Assembly (NCBI RefSeq): GCF_021497505.1
Contig: NZ_CP069349.1
Coordinates: 2,383,780 to 2,447,779 of the forward strand
Direction of reading: 5' to 3'
Length of the DNA stretch: 64,000 nt
Source of the DNA: Turicibacter sp. TJ11
GTDB lineage: Bacteria; Bacillota_I; Bacilli_A; MOL361; Turicibacteraceae
The notes below the pieces were generated by a model. It had not been told where the DNA came from. It saw only the letters and a list, made by a program, of their open reading frames with translations, and ran no database searches. Within the stretch, counting starts at the first letter, position 1; each line of letters begins with the position of its first letter. Below are positions 1 to 10,380 of this stretch, one piece after another. Both the position numbers and the translations under genes were made by a program.

Positions 1-1526
1 GCAATTTTATCAATAAAGTAGCGGTCATGTGAAATAAAAAAGACAGTTCCTTCATAATCTTCAAGAGACAGTTCGAGCATTTCTTTACTATCGATATCTA
101 AGTGGTTAGTTGGTTCATCTAGTAATAAGAAATTATTTTTTTCAAGCATGAGTTTGCATAAAGTTAATCGAACTTTTTCACCACCAGAAAGTTGATTAAC
201 TGTTTTGAAAACATCGTCACCCGTAAACAGGAAGTTTCCTAATAATGTTCGAATATCTTTTTCAAGTCTAGTAGGGAAGCAATTCCATACCTCATTTAAA
301 ACGGTATTATTAGAAGTTAAATTTGCTTGTTCCTGATCGAAATATCCCATGTCTAAACTTTTTCCATAGTAAATTTCTCCGCTTATTTTAGGTAAGTCTC
401 CAGCGACTGTTTTTAAAATAGTTGATTTTCCAATTCCGTTAGGACCAATTAATGCGACGCGATCGAGACGATTCAGGTGAAAATCTAAATGATTTGAAAT
501 GACTTGATCTTCATAACCAACGGTTAAATCTTCAACTTTTAAAACGTCATTTCCACTACGGCGATCAATTTCAAAAGTAATCCCGATTGATTTATCATTA
601 ATTTTTGGGATTTCGATTCGTTCCATTTTATCAAGTAATTTTCGTCGAGATTGTGCTCGTTTAGTTGTTGAAGCACGAACGATATTTCGACTAATGAAAT
701 CTTCCATCTTTGAAATTTCTTTTTGTTGTTTTTCGTATTGCTTCATTAGTGATGCATAAGAGACCGCTTTTTGATCCATATAATCAGAGTAGTTTCCTTT
801 ATATTTTGTACATTTACGATACTCAATCTCATATACCGTTGTTGCGATTTGATCAATAAAGTAACGATCGTGAGAGACAATAACAACAGCACCTGAATAT
901 TTTTTTAAATAACCTTCTAACCATTCAATCGTATCAATATCTAAGTGGTTGGTCGGCTCATCGAGAATTAAAACATCAGGTTTTTGAAGTAATAATTTAG
1001 CTAAAGCTAAACGAGTCTTTTGCCCTCCACTTAAATTAGAGATCTTTTGATCAAAACCAATTTCATTAAACTTGAATCGGTTTAGTATATTATTAATTTC
1101 AGATTCATAAGTATAGCCACTCATTAATTCAAAACGATGATTTAAGTTTTGATAGTGTTCAATAATTTTTAAGTATTGTTCACTATTTGGATCTTCTTCA
1201 GCCATTTTAATACTAAGTTCTTCGAGTTGTCCTTTTAATTTAATGGTTTCTTCAAAGACTTTAAGCATCTCATTATAAATGGTATCATCAGAATTAACAT
1301 GACTAGATTGGGCAAAATATCCTAGAACAACACTTTGTGGTTTATGAATTTCACCACCATCAAAGTCAATTTCATCAGCAATCATTTTTAATAAGGTTGA
1401 TTTTCCAGCACCATTACGCCCAACAACAGCAATACGTTCACCTTTTTTGACTTCAAATTGAACATTTTCAAGAATCGGTGTTCCTGAATAAAGTTTAGTC
1501 AATTTGCTAGTTTGTAATAAAATCAT
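1..1526 (-). CDS. ydiF: ABC-F family ATPase, YdiF-like (3' end outside the window)
   Basis: Reading the minus strand from an ATG at 1524-1526, preceded by AAAGGAGA, gives an open frame of about 508 codons that leaves the window without a stop. It holds two ATP-binding cassettes: Walker A GRNGAGKST with signature LSGGQK in the first, and GPNGIGKST with LSGGEK in the second, separated by a charged linker. No membrane segments are visible, which defines the soluble ABC-F class (ribosome-associated translation factors or antibiotic-protection proteins). Divergent placement next to rex matches the neighbourhood of Bacillus subtilis ydiF, so I favour YdiF over EttA, Uup or a resistance protein. The symbol rests on synteny; the missing C-terminus limits certainty. 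Confidence 0.85.
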   Translation of the reverse strand, partial: MILLQTSKLTKLYSGTPILENVQFEVKKGERIAVVGRNGAGKSTLLKMIADEIDFDGGEIHKPQSVVLGYFAQSSHVNSDDTIYNEMLKVFEETIKLKGQLEELSIKMAEEDPNSEQYLKIIEHYQNLNHRFELMSGYTYESEINNILNRFKFNEIGFDQKISNLSGGQKTRLALAKLLLQKPDVLILDEPTNHLDIDTIEWLEGYLKKYSGAVVIVSHDRYFIDQIATTVYEIEYRKCTKYKGNYSDYMDQKAVSYASLMKQYEKQQKEISKMEDFISRNIVRASTTKRAQSRRKLLDKMERIEIPKINDKSIGITFEIDRRSGNDVLKVEDLTVGYEDQVISNHLDFHLNRLDRVALIGPNGIGKSTILKTVAGDLPKISGEIYYGKSLDMGYFDQEQANLTSNNTVLNEVWNCFPTRLEKDIRTLLGNFLFTGDDVFKTVNQLSGGEKVRLTLCKLMLEKNNFLLLDEPTNHLDIDSKEMLELSLEDYEGTVFFISHDRYFIDKI

Positions 1527-1743
1527 TTTATTTCTCCTTTTATGTCTAAACTTACAAGTTACTTCAATTTTTATAGTATTTATTTATAAGTATAAAGCTT
1601 AAGGAAGAGATAAGCAACGGACACTAGATGAAATAATCATCGATTTTAAAAACATTTTAACATATAGATGTTTTATGTCTCGGTGAGTATTCACATTAAA
1701 TTAGTTTCATGTTATTATTTAACTAGGATAAAGGAGGTTTTTT

Positions 1744-2403
1744 ATGCTATCACATATTCCAAATGCAACAATTAAAAGATTAGCACTTTATCGTCGCTGT
1801 TTCGTTGAATTAGATGAAATGGGAGTTAAAAGAATTCAGTCAGGTGAGTTAAGTCAAAAAATTGGAATTGATTCAGCGACTATTCGACGAGACTTTTCTT
1901 ATTTAGGTGAGTTAGGACGCCAAGGTTATGGTTATGAAGTACGTGTTGTTTTAGAAGCATTTAATAATTTATTAAAAACAGAGGATGCACAAAGTTGTGT
2001 TTTAATTGGGGTTGGGAACTTAGGACGTGCATTATTAAAATATTTTAGTTCAGATAAGTTTAAAAAACGTATGTTTAGAACACCGGTTAATTTAATTTCA
2101 GGTTTTGATACGGATGAAAGTCTAGTTGGACAGTGTATTGGTGATTTACCAATTTATCATTTAAATGATTTAAAGACTTATATTGAAGAACATCATGTGA
2201 CTTATGTTATTTTAACGGTTCCACCAACAGTGGCGCAAAGTGTTGCTTCTTCATTAGAAGGTTTAGGAATTAAAGGAATTTTAAATTTATCTTCAACAGT
2301 TATTAATGTAAGTGAAGATATTACGGTTCATGAAGTCGATCTAAACATGGAGTTAGAGACATTATTCTTTTATGTCTTCCAAAAAGAACAAGCTAAACAT
2401 TAG
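1744..2403 (+). CDS. rex: Redox-sensing transcriptional repressor Rex
   Basis: The 219-residue length is typical for Rex. Residues 1-75 form a winged-helix DNA-binding domain. Residues 80-200 form a Rossmann fold with the dinucleotide motif GVGNLG at 89-94. Rex proteins bind operators when NADH/NAD+ is low and release them when NADH rises, controlling fermentation and respiratory genes. The start follows AAAGGAGG at ideal spacing. It is divergent from the ydiF-like gene and closed by its own terminator. I see no convincing Rex operator in its own promoter. Confidence 0.96.
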   Translation: MLSHIPNATIKRLALYRRCFVELDEMGVKRIQSGELSQKIGIDSATIRRDFSYLGELGRQGYGYEVRVVLEAFNNLLKTEDAQSCVLIGVGNLGRALLKYFSSDKFKKRMFRTPVNLISGFDTDESLVGQCIGDLPIYHLNDLKTYIEEHHVTYVILTVPPTVAQSVASSLEGLGIKGILNLSSTVINVSEDITVHEVDLNMELETLFFYVFQKEQAKH

Positions 2404-2433
2404 TACTTTTTATTATAAATGTCGGTTGTTGTC

Positions 2434-2470
2434 AGCTTATAATCAAAATGGTTATAAGCTTTTTTTTTTC
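2434..2470 (+). terminator. Intrinsic terminator after rex
   Basis: A perfect 9-bp stem (AGCTTATAA paired with TTATAAGCT) with a 9-nt loop is followed by ten T residues. It ends the rex transcript. The open frame that runs across it to 2596 is not a credible gene. Confidence 0.93.
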
Positions 2471-2660
2471 TTAATCAATCAGTGGGAATTTATTCTATTC
2501 TCATTGAAAAATAATAACGACATCAGTATAATTATGAACCATGATAGCGTTGGTGATTTAATGATGATTTTCGAACATCAATTAAGGGAATACTAACGAT
2601 ATCTGATTTAATATTCAAGACGTTGCATTCTAAAAGAAGCGACAGTGGAGGAGAAGAAAA

Positions 2661-3290
2661 ATGAATAAATCAAGAAGGAAAACGAAATTTTTAGTTTTAT
2701 TAACGATGTTTTGTAGTATTCAAGTTGTCTTAATGTTAACACCACTTGGCTATATTCCAATTGGTCCTGTTCGTGCGACAACCATGCATATTCCTGTTAT
2801 TTTAGCCGGAATTTTATTGGGCGTAAAGGGAGGGGCAATCACAGGATTAGTATTTGGGATTAGCAGTGTCATTACGAATACGATCATGCCAACCATTACA
2901 TCATTTGTCTTTACTCCGTTTTATTCATTAGGAGATTATCACGGGAATTTGATGAGCTTAGTTATTGCGATTGGACCGCGAGTTTTACTAGGAGTACTAG
3001 CGGCGTTTATTTATAAATGGTTTAAAAATAAAGAGCTTAAAGTTAGATTAATTGGTAGCGGGTTGACGGCTTTAGTTTGTACAATGATTCATTCGATTTT
3101 GGTGCTTGGAATGATCTATCTTTTCTTTGGTCCGAGTTATGCTCAAGCAAAAGGAGTTGAAGCCTCAGCTTTATTTGGATTATTACTCACCATTATTACA
3201 ACAAATAGTATTTTAGAGGCAGTATTAGCAACAGTTATTATTACACCACTGACAAAAGTGTTAGAACCCATTACGAAGAAGGTGATTTAG
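2661..3290 (+). CDS. panT: ECF transporter S component, probable pantothenate-specific PanT
   Basis: A 209-residue, strongly hydrophobic protein with about six predicted membrane helices, of the size and pattern of ECF-transporter substrate-binding (S) components. Such proteins bind a vitamin in the membrane and dock onto a shared EcfAA'T energising module, which is not in this window. Its stop codon directly abuts the coaBC start, and coaX follows, so the cluster handles pantothenate to CoA; this is why I infer pantothenate as the ligand. The start follows GTGGAGGAGAAG. Family membership is well supported, substrate only by context. Confidence 0.8.
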   Translation: MNKSRRKTKFLVLLTMFCSIQVVLMLTPLGYIPIGPVRATTMHIPVILAGILLGVKGGAITGLVFGISSVITNTIMPTITSFVFTPFYSLGDYHGNLMSLVIAIGPRVLLGVLAAFIYKWFKNKELKVRLIGSGLTALVCTMIHSILVLGMIYLFFGPSYAQAKGVEASALFGLLLTIITTNSILEAVLATVIITPLTKVLEPITKKVI

Positions 3291-4502
3291 TTGAGTAAAA
3301 AGACAATTGTATTAGGTGTTTGTGGAGGAATTGCTGCTTATAAAAGTGCACAATTAGCTAGTAATTTATATAAAAAAGGTTATGATGTTCATGTCATCAT
3401 GACAAAAAATGCAACTGAATTTATTACTCCATTAACGTTTGAAACGTTAACTCATAATCGTGTTTCTGTTGGTACATTTGATCGAAATTTTCAATATGAT
3501 GTTAATCATATTTCATTAGCTAAACGTGCTGATTTATTTGTTGTCGCGCCAGCTTCAGCAAATTGTATTGCCAAGTTTGCCCATGGTTTAGCAGATGATA
3601 TGTTATCCACAACGTTTTTAGCTGCTACTTGTCCAAAGTTAATTGCTCCTGCCATGAATACAGGAATGTTAACTAACCCTATCACGAAAAGAAACATTGA
3701 CATCTGTAAAGAGTACGGTATGACATTTGTTGAATCAGATAGTGGATATTTAGCATGTGGTGATGTAGGAAAAGGCCGATTAGCTGAAATTGAAGAGATT
3801 GAGGATGCGATTGAGTGTTTACTAATTGAAGAAAAACCACTAAAAGGAATGAAGGTTGTTGTCACTGCTGGACCGACACAAGAAGATTTAGATCCTGTTC
3901 GTTTTATGACGAATCATTCAAGTGGTAAGATGGGATATGCAGTTGCACGTGCCGCTCGTAATTTAGGAGCAGATGTGACACTAATTACAGGACCTGTGAC
4001 ATTGAGAAAACCAATCTTTATGGATGTTGTTGAGGTAAGAACAGCAGCCGAAATGTTTAAAGAAGTAGAGGCATTCACGAATGATTATGATATTTTAATT
4101 AAATCAGCAGCTGTTTCCGATTATCGAGTAGAGTGTGTGAGTGATCAAAAAATGAAAAAACAAGGTGATCACTTAGCGATTGACTTTGTGATGAATCCCG
4201 ATATTTTAGCTCATATGGGACATTCTAAAAAACCACATCAAGTCGTTTGTGGTTTTGCAATGGAAACACAGAATTTAATTGAAAACGCCACTAAGAAATT
4301 AGTGAACAAAGGGGCTGATTTAATTGTGGCTAATCAATTAAATGAACAGTCAGCAGGCTTTAAAAAAGATACTAATATCGTGACATTTTTAACTCCTGAT
4401 CATGTTGAGACGTTAGATGTGATGTCAAAAGAAGCACTCGGTTATGAAATTATGAATCGATTATTACATATTTTAATAAAGAAAAGAGGAGCAGTATGCT
4501 AG
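3291..4502 (+). CDS. coaBC: Bifunctional phosphopantothenoylcysteine decarboxylase / phosphopantothenate-cysteine ligase
   Basis: A 403-residue fusion catalysing two steps of CoA synthesis: ligation of cysteine to 4'-phosphopantothenate, then decarboxylation to 4'-phosphopantetheine. The N-terminal flavoprotein (CoaC) half shows the active-site His in NHISLA near residue 73, the APASAN stretch near 86-91, PAMN at 120-123 and the [10 protein letters not shown] substrate-clamp loop near 155. The C-terminal CoaB half starts near residue 190 with [13 protein letters not shown] and contains the KMKKQ lysine motif. It begins with TTG immediately after the previous stop, behind GAAGGTGAT, indicating translational coupling. 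Its last seven bases overlap coaX. Confidence 0.97.
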   Translation: MSKKTIVLGVCGGIAAYKSAQLASNLYKKGYDVHVIMTKNATEFITPLTFETLTHNRVSVGTFDRNFQYDVNHISLAKRADLFVVAPASANCIAKFAHGLADDMLSTTFLAATCPKLIAPAMNTGMLTNPITKRNIDICKEYGMTFVESDSGYLACGDVGKGRLAEIEEIEDAIECLLIEEKPLKGMKVVVTAGPTQEDLDPVRFMTNHSSGKMGYAVARAARNLGADVTLITGPVTLRKPIFMDVVEVRTAAEMFKEVEAFTNDYDILIKSAAVSDYRVECVSDQKMKKQGDHLAIDFVMNPDILAHMGHSKKPHQVVCGFAMETQNLIENATKKLVNKGADLIVANQLNEQSAGFKKDTNIVTFLTPDHVETLDVMSKEALGYEIMNRLLHILIKKRGAVC

Positions 4503-5263
4503 TTGTTATCGATGTTGGAAATACAAATATTACACTAGGGGTTTATAACGGTGATGAATTAATCGCAAACTTTCGACTAACGACTAAGCTCCAACGAACA
4601 TCAGACGAGTTTGGAATTACCTTATTCTCATTTTTTCAAACAAAAAATATTAATCCACAAGCAGTTGAAGATGTTTTAATATCAAGTGTGGTTCCTAAAA
4701 TTATGCACTCATTAACGAATGCGATTAGAAAATATTTTAATATTGAACCAATGATTGTTGGTCCTGGAATTAAGACAGGAATTAGTATTAAAACAGAAAA
4801 TCCTCGTGAAGTAGGAGCAGATCGTATTGTGGATATTGCAGCGGCTTATCATATTTATGGAGGTCCAGCTTTAGTGATTGATTTTGGAACAGCAACAACA
4901 TACGACTATGTGAATGAAAACGGTGAGTTTGAATTTGGGGTTACTTCACCTGGGATTGAGATTTCAGCTCAAGCTTTATGGACACAAGCTGCTAAATTGC
5001 CTGAGATTGAAATTAAAAAACCCGCAACGATTATGTGTCGTAACACCATTACAAGTATGCAAGGTGGATTAGTTTATGGCTACATTGGACAGACGGAATA
5101 TATTATTCAAAAAGTAAAAGAAGCCGTAGGCAAGGAAATCAAAGTAGTTGCAACTGGAGGACTTGGGCGTATTATCTATAATGAGACTGATATGATTGAT
5201 GTCTATGATCCAGATTTAGCTTTTAAAGGAATGAAAGTTATTTATCAAAAAAATAAGGCTTAA
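4496..5263 (+). CDS. coaX: Type III pantothenate kinase
   Basis: CoaX phosphorylates pantothenate, the first committed step of CoA synthesis. The 255-residue protein has the ASKHA-fold phosphate motif [10 protein letters not shown] at residues 6-15, an [11 protein letters not shown] segment and the DFGTATTYD motif. Type III kinases are not inhibited by CoA, unlike the classical CoaA. The ATG lies inside the end of coaBC, preceded by AGAGGAG, so it is translated from the same message as panT and coaBC. A strong terminator follows. Confidence 0.97.
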   Translation: MLVVIDVGNTNITLGVYNGDELIANFRLTTKLQRTSDEFGITLFSFFQTKNINPQAVEDVLISSVVPKIMHSLTNAIRKYFNIEPMIVGPGIKTGISIKTENPREVGADRIVDIAAAYHIYGGPALVIDFGTATTYDYVNENGEFEFGVTSPGIEISAQALWTQAAKLPEIEIKKPATIMCRNTITSMQGGLVYGYIGQTEYIIQKVKEAVGKEIKVVATGGLGRIIYNETDMIDVYDPDLAFKGMKVIYQKNKA

Positions 5264-5274
5264 GCATATAGTAA

Positions 5275-5317
5275 TAAAAAAAGACTTATACAGATCATTA
5301 TCTGATAAGTCTTTTTT
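5275..5317 (+). terminator. Intrinsic terminator after coaX
   Basis: AAAAGACTTAT pairs with ATAAGTCTTTT, with an inner CAGAT/ATCTG helix, and ends in a T-tract. The remaining bases to 5584 hold only the groES promoter and CIRCE element. Confidence 0.92.
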
Positions 5318-5505
5318 GTTTAATAAATTATAAATTTATAGAGTATGTTAAAAGTTATCGTTCATTTTGATTAAACATTAAAACTTATGATTCGATGAAA
5401 TGAATGCTTTTAATACAATAGTCATAGAACAATAGGAATATTTGTTAATTTTAAGCATATTAATCAATAGGTGGACTATAATAAGAAGGATTTTATCCGA
5501 AACTA

Positions 5506-5534
5506 TTGCCATTATTTATTCATATTTGTATAAT
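5506..5534 (+). promoter_or_regulatory. Sigma-A promoter of groES-groEL
   Basis: A TTGCCA -35 (5506-5511) and a perfect TATAAT -10 (5529-5534) are separated by exactly 17 bp. Transcription would start near 5541, at the first bases of the CIRCE operator. Confidence 0.85.
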
Positions 5535-5541
5535 TTATTTA

Positions 5542-5568
5542 GTAGCACTCTGTATAAAAGAGTGATAA
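5542..5568 (+). promoter_or_regulatory. CIRCE operator (HrcA binding site)
   Basis: GTAGCACTC, nine bases, GAGTGATAA matches the CIRCE consensus TTAGCACTC-N9-GAGTGCTAA with the exact 9-bp spacer and only a few arm substitutions. HrcA bound here would block initiation and relieve groESL repression on heat or protein-folding stress. The hrcA gene is not in the window. Confidence 0.92.
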
Positions 5569-5584
5569 AAGAGGAGGAACGGTC

Positions 5585-5872
5585 ATGTTAAAACCATTAA
5601 ATCATCATGTTGTTCTTGAAATTGTAGAGGTTGAAAAGACAACGGCTAGTGGGATTATTCTTTCAGGAGAAGCGTCAAAACCAAAGCATTCAGAGGGTGT
5701 CGTGATTGCAGTTGGTGAAGGAAAGTTATTAGACAATGGAAAACGCCAACCGTTAGTCGTTGAGGTCGGACAACGTGTTATTTATAACGGATTTGGTGGG
5801 ACAAAAGTTTCGCATGAAGGTAAAGAATTAGTTATTTTAGCGCAAGATGATATTTTAGCAATTGTAGAGTAA
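5585..5872 (+). CDS. groES: Co-chaperonin GroES
   Basis: A 95-residue Cpn10, the heptameric lid of the GroEL folding chamber. It opens with the typical LKPLNHHVVLEI strand, has the mobile loop (TASGIILSGEA, roughly residues 19-30) that contacts GroEL, and ends with a DDILAIVE-type tail. The ATG follows AGAGGAGG. It is the first gene of the HrcA-controlled operon, 54 bp upstream of groEL. Confidence 0.97.
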   Translation: MLKPLNHHVVLEIVEVEKTTASGIILSGEASKPKHSEGVVIAVGEGKLLDNGKRQPLVVEVGQRVIYNGFGGTKVSHEGKELVILAQDDILAIVE

Positions 5873-5893
5873 GTTCAATAGAGTTTTTAATAG

Positions 5894-7546
<1,653 letters not shown>

Positions 7547-7580
7547 TAAAAAAATCTCTAGATTAGTCTAGAGATTTTTT
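7547..7580 (+). terminator. Intrinsic terminator of groES-groEL
   Basis: AAAAATCTCTAGA and TCTAGAGATTTTT form a 13-bp stem around TTAG, followed by T residues. Confidence 0.93.
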
Positions 7581-7634
7581 TATGATGATTTCAAGATAAG
7601 CTATAATAAAAGAAATGAAGATTAGAGGTGAGCC

Positions 7635-7976
7635 ATGAAGGGAATTGGAACAGATATCATTGAGATCAGGCGTATTGAACAACTTAAACAACGTGAACGA
7701 TTTGTTCATAAATTATTGAGTGAAGAAGAATTACAATTATATCAATCATTTAAACATATTAAAAGGCAAAATGAATTTTTAGCGGGTCGTTGGGCGGTTA
7801 AAGAAGCATTATATAAAGCTTTAGGAACATACTGTAATGGAAAATCATATCAAGAATTCAGTGTTATAAATGATGAAATAGGAAAACCTTTTTTATTAAC
7901 ACCTAAGCTAGAAGGATTACATATTAGCATTAGTCATTGTGAACATTATGCGGTAGCATTCGTTATTTGGGAATAA
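7635..7976 (+). CDS. acpS: Holo-[acyl-carrier-protein] synthase
   Basis: AcpS transfers 4'-phosphopantetheine from CoA to a serine of acyl carrier protein, activating fatty-acid synthesis. The 113-residue length is normal. The metal-binding aspartate is in GIGTDIIEI at the N-terminus, and the second acidic motif is in RWAVKEALYKAL. The gene follows the CoA genes by several kb. In Bacillus it is followed by ydcC; here a ydcC-like gene lies beyond the inserted IS1182 element, which landed in the acpS terminator just 20 bp past the stop. Confidence 0.96.
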   Translation: MKGIGTDIIEIRRIEQLKQRERFVHKLLSEEELQLYQSFKHIKRQNEFLAGRWAVKEALYKALGTYCNGKSYQEFSVINDEIGKPFLLTPKLEGLHISISHCEHYAVAFVIWE

Positions 7977-7995
7977 AAAAATCAGCTATTAATAG
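7977..7995 (+). terminator. Left half of the acpS terminator, split by IS1182 copy A
   Basis: Joining 7977-7995 to 11354 onward recreates AAAATCAGCTATTAATAG-CTGATTTTTTT, a near-perfect palindrome with a T-tract. The element sits inside this hairpin and the central CTATTAATAG is duplicated at 7986-7995 and 11344-11353. The intact palindrome would have worked in both directions, for acpS and the convergent DUF378 gene. Confidence 0.85.
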
Positions 7996-8877
7996 GAGGC
8001 CACTGAAAAAGTCCTCTATCTGAAAACATCTAACATTTCAATAGAAGTGTTGGATGTTTTTTTGATTTACGGTAAAATTAAACTAACGTCAAACTTTGTC
8101 GAGGGGTGCTTATGCTAGTTAAACAAAATGCTTTACCACTTAGCGCATACGCAGGATTATATGATATGGTGGTTCCAAAAGATAATTTATTAAGACGAAT
8201 GAATGAAGTGGTTGATTTTTCATTTATTTACGATGAGTTAAAAGAAAAATATTGTGTGGATAATGGTCGAAATGCAATTGATCCCATTCGCTTATTTAAG
8301 TATCTATTATTAAAAGTCATTTATGAACTATCTGATGTAGATGTGGTGGAGCGTTCGCGTTACGATCTGTCATTTAAGTATTTTTTAGGAATGGCACCAG
8401 AAGAAGATGTTATTCATCCCAGTTCATTAACGAAGTTTAGAAAGTTACGTTTAAAGGATGTTGAACTATTAGATTTATTAATGAAGAAATCGGTAGAGAT
8501 TGCGATTGAACATGACTTAATTAAAAGTAAAGCTATTATTGTGGATTCCACCCACACTCAAAGCCGTTACCATCAAAAATCACCTAAGGATTACTTAGTT
8601 GAGTTATCTAAAAAGCTTCGTCGTCAGGTTTATGAAGTTGATGAAACAATGAAAGAATTAATGCCTGATAAAAATCCTGATAATAATTTAGAAGAAGAAT
8701 TAAATGATGCTCAAAGTGTCGTTGAAGTTATTGAAAGAAATGAAGTTGTCTCAAATATGCCTGCTGTTAAATCAACACTTAATTTATTAACGCTGTGTTA
8801 GACAATATTGTTGATAGGTAGAATAGAACTCCCCGAATATGGTAAACTAATAATAAACAAATGTTCGAGGTGAGTTT

Positions 8878-9906
8878 ATGACAACGTTAAGTTCCATCAA
8901 AGCCGATATTTTAACTTTAAATGATGAACAACAAGCTAATTTATTAAGTTATCTTTCAGAGATTCTATCACTTAGCCCAGTTTCTATAACTGATTGTCGA
9001 GAAGCCCGTTTTTCAAAAGGAAAGGCTTGCCCTCATTGTGAAAGTCATGAGGTTTGTAAGTATGGAATCACATGTGGCAAACAACGTTATAAATGTAAAT
9101 CTTGCCGTCGAACATTTACTGACCTTTCAAAATCGGTTTTATCAAGCTCAAAGTTGCCATTAGAGGACTGGTTAGAATATGCCAAATGCATGATTTTAGG
9201 TTTTAGTATTCGTCGTGCAGCTATTCAAATTGGGGTGTGCGTAAAGACCTCTTTTTATATGCGTCATCGTATTTTAGACGCTATTCGTCCGTATATTGGA
9301 ATGGGACATTTAGAGGGAGTTATTGAAATGGACGAAACATATTTTGCTGAATCCTTTAAAGGAAACCATATCAAGAGTGGATTTACGATGCCTCGTCCGT
9401 CTCGTAAACGTGGTGGAGAAGTAAAGAAACGTGGGATTAGTTCTGAACAGGTTTGTGTCTTAACAGGTTTAGACCGCCAAGGAAATATCTATACGGAGCT
9501 CGTCTGTAAGGGACGTATGAAAAGCTCTGATTTAAGTCGTGCATTAGAAGGTCACATTGAAGTTGGCTCTATTTTGTGTACGGATAGTCATCAAAGCTAT
9601 ATTCAATTTGTTGAAGATTTTGAATTGGAGCATAAGCGCATTGAGAGTGGAAAACGTAGAACTGATGACTTCTACAACATTCAACGTCTTAATTCTTTTC
9701 ATAGTCGTCTAAAACTTTGGATGTCTCGATTCAAAGGAGTTTCGACTAAGTATTTAGTTAACTATTTATATTGGATGAAATGGTTAGAATATTTCAAAGA
9801 TGATAAAGAAGTTTTGAAAGGAAAAAATATGATTCTCCAAATGGTATCCAGTCAATTAGAGCTAAATATCAATGATTATAGAACTCGCCAAGCTTTATTT
9901 CGCTAA
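8878..9906 (+). CDS. IS1595-family (ISXO2-like) DDE transposase
   Basis: A 342-residue complete transposase. An N-terminal zinc-finger region near residues 51-80 shows the CPHC and CKSC cysteine pairs typical of this family. It is followed by a helix-turn-helix segment, then the catalytic core beginning at EMDETYF near residue 156. A later acidic segment (CTDSHQSY) and the HKRIESGKRR-to-NSFHSRLKLWM block complete the ISXO2-like domain. The ATG follows CGAGGTGAG. No frameshift or truncation is visible, so the element may still be active. Confidence 0.93.
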   Translation: MTTLSSIKADILTLNDEQQANLLSYLSEILSLSPVSITDCREARFSKGKACPHCESHEVCKYGITCGKQRYKCKSCRRTFTDLSKSVLSSSKLPLEDWLEYAKCMILGFSIRRAAIQIGVCVKTSFYMRHRILDAIRPYIGMGHLEGVIEMDETYFAESFKGNHIKSGFTMPRPSRKRGGEVKKRGISSEQVCVLTGLDRQGNIYTELVCKGRMKSSDLSRALEGHIEVGSILCTDSHQSYIQFVEDFELEHKRIESGKRRTDDFYNIQRLNSFHSRLKLWMSRFKGVSTKYLVNYLYWMKWLEYFKDDKEVLKGKNMILQMVSSQLELNINDYRTRQALFR

Positions 9907-9911
9907 AAAAG

Positions 9912-9940
9912 TTGTTAATTTTTTCCTAAAACTCTATAAT
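9912..9940 (+). promoter_or_regulatory. Promoter of the IS1595 cargo gene
   Basis: TTGTTA (9912-9917) and a perfect TATAAT (9935-9940) with 17-bp spacing lie in the short gap after the transposase stop. The cargo gene can therefore be transcribed independently. Confidence 0.75.
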
Positions 9941-9974
9941 AAAGATATAAATTGAGTAAAGGAGGGGATTAGGT

Positions 9975-10352
9975 TTGAACATCTTAATTTTCGGGGGTTC
10001 CTATATTTTATTAATTTTAGTGTTAGGGGTTATTTTTACCTTATTTGTATTAACAGGCATTTTTATAAGTCAAAAAAAAGCTTATTTACAACAAAAAAAT
10101 AACGAAGAGTGGAACCAAAGTTTGATGGATAACAAGGGGCGTAAATTATATTTAATATTACTATATTCTTATTTAATATCTATGTTAGTAATGTTTCCTT
10201 TATCTTGTTTTTGGTTTAATTTTATCGGATTTAAAAATGCTAAATTAGCTGCTTTAGTTATGTGGTTAGTAATTTCGATTATTATGACAATAAAACTACC
10301 TCAGTTTAAAAGTATGTTCCAGGAAAAGTATAACAAATATTACACTAAATAA
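9975..10352 (+). CDS. Cargo membrane protein of the IS1595 element, unknown function
   Basis: I do not recognise this 125-residue protein. It has a hydrophobic helix at about residues 5-31, a polar loop with KKAYLQQKNNEEW, then two more helices at about 58-82 and 87-108, and a basic C-terminal tail. It starts with TTG 7 bp after GGAGGGG. It has its own promoter and its own terminator, all inside the element's inverted repeats. Neither a resistance nor a toxin signature is visible. It may be a small accessory membrane protein carried by the transposon; any function is open. Confidence 0.75.
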   Translation: MNILIFGGSYILLILVLGVIFTLFVLTGIFISQKKAYLQQKNNEEWNQSLMDNKGRKLYLILLYSYLISMLVMFPLSCFWFNFIGFKNAKLAALVMWLVISIIMTIKLPQFKSMFQEKYNKYYTK

Positions 10353-10380
10353 AAGAGACTTGTATGATAAGTCTCTTTTA
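10351..10380 (+). terminator. Terminator of the cargo gene
   Basis: AAAAGAGACTT pairs with AAGTCTCTTTT around GTATGAT, starting within the stop codon. It isolates the cargo gene from the flanking IS1182 remnant. Confidence 0.85.

Noticed and set aside
1660-1710. Rex operator in the rex promoter (GTGAGTATTCAC)
   Set aside because: The half-sites are too close together and do not match TTGTGA-N6-TCACAA.
2372-2596. Small ORF after rex
   Set aside because: It overlaps the rex end, runs through the rex terminator and has no ribosome site.
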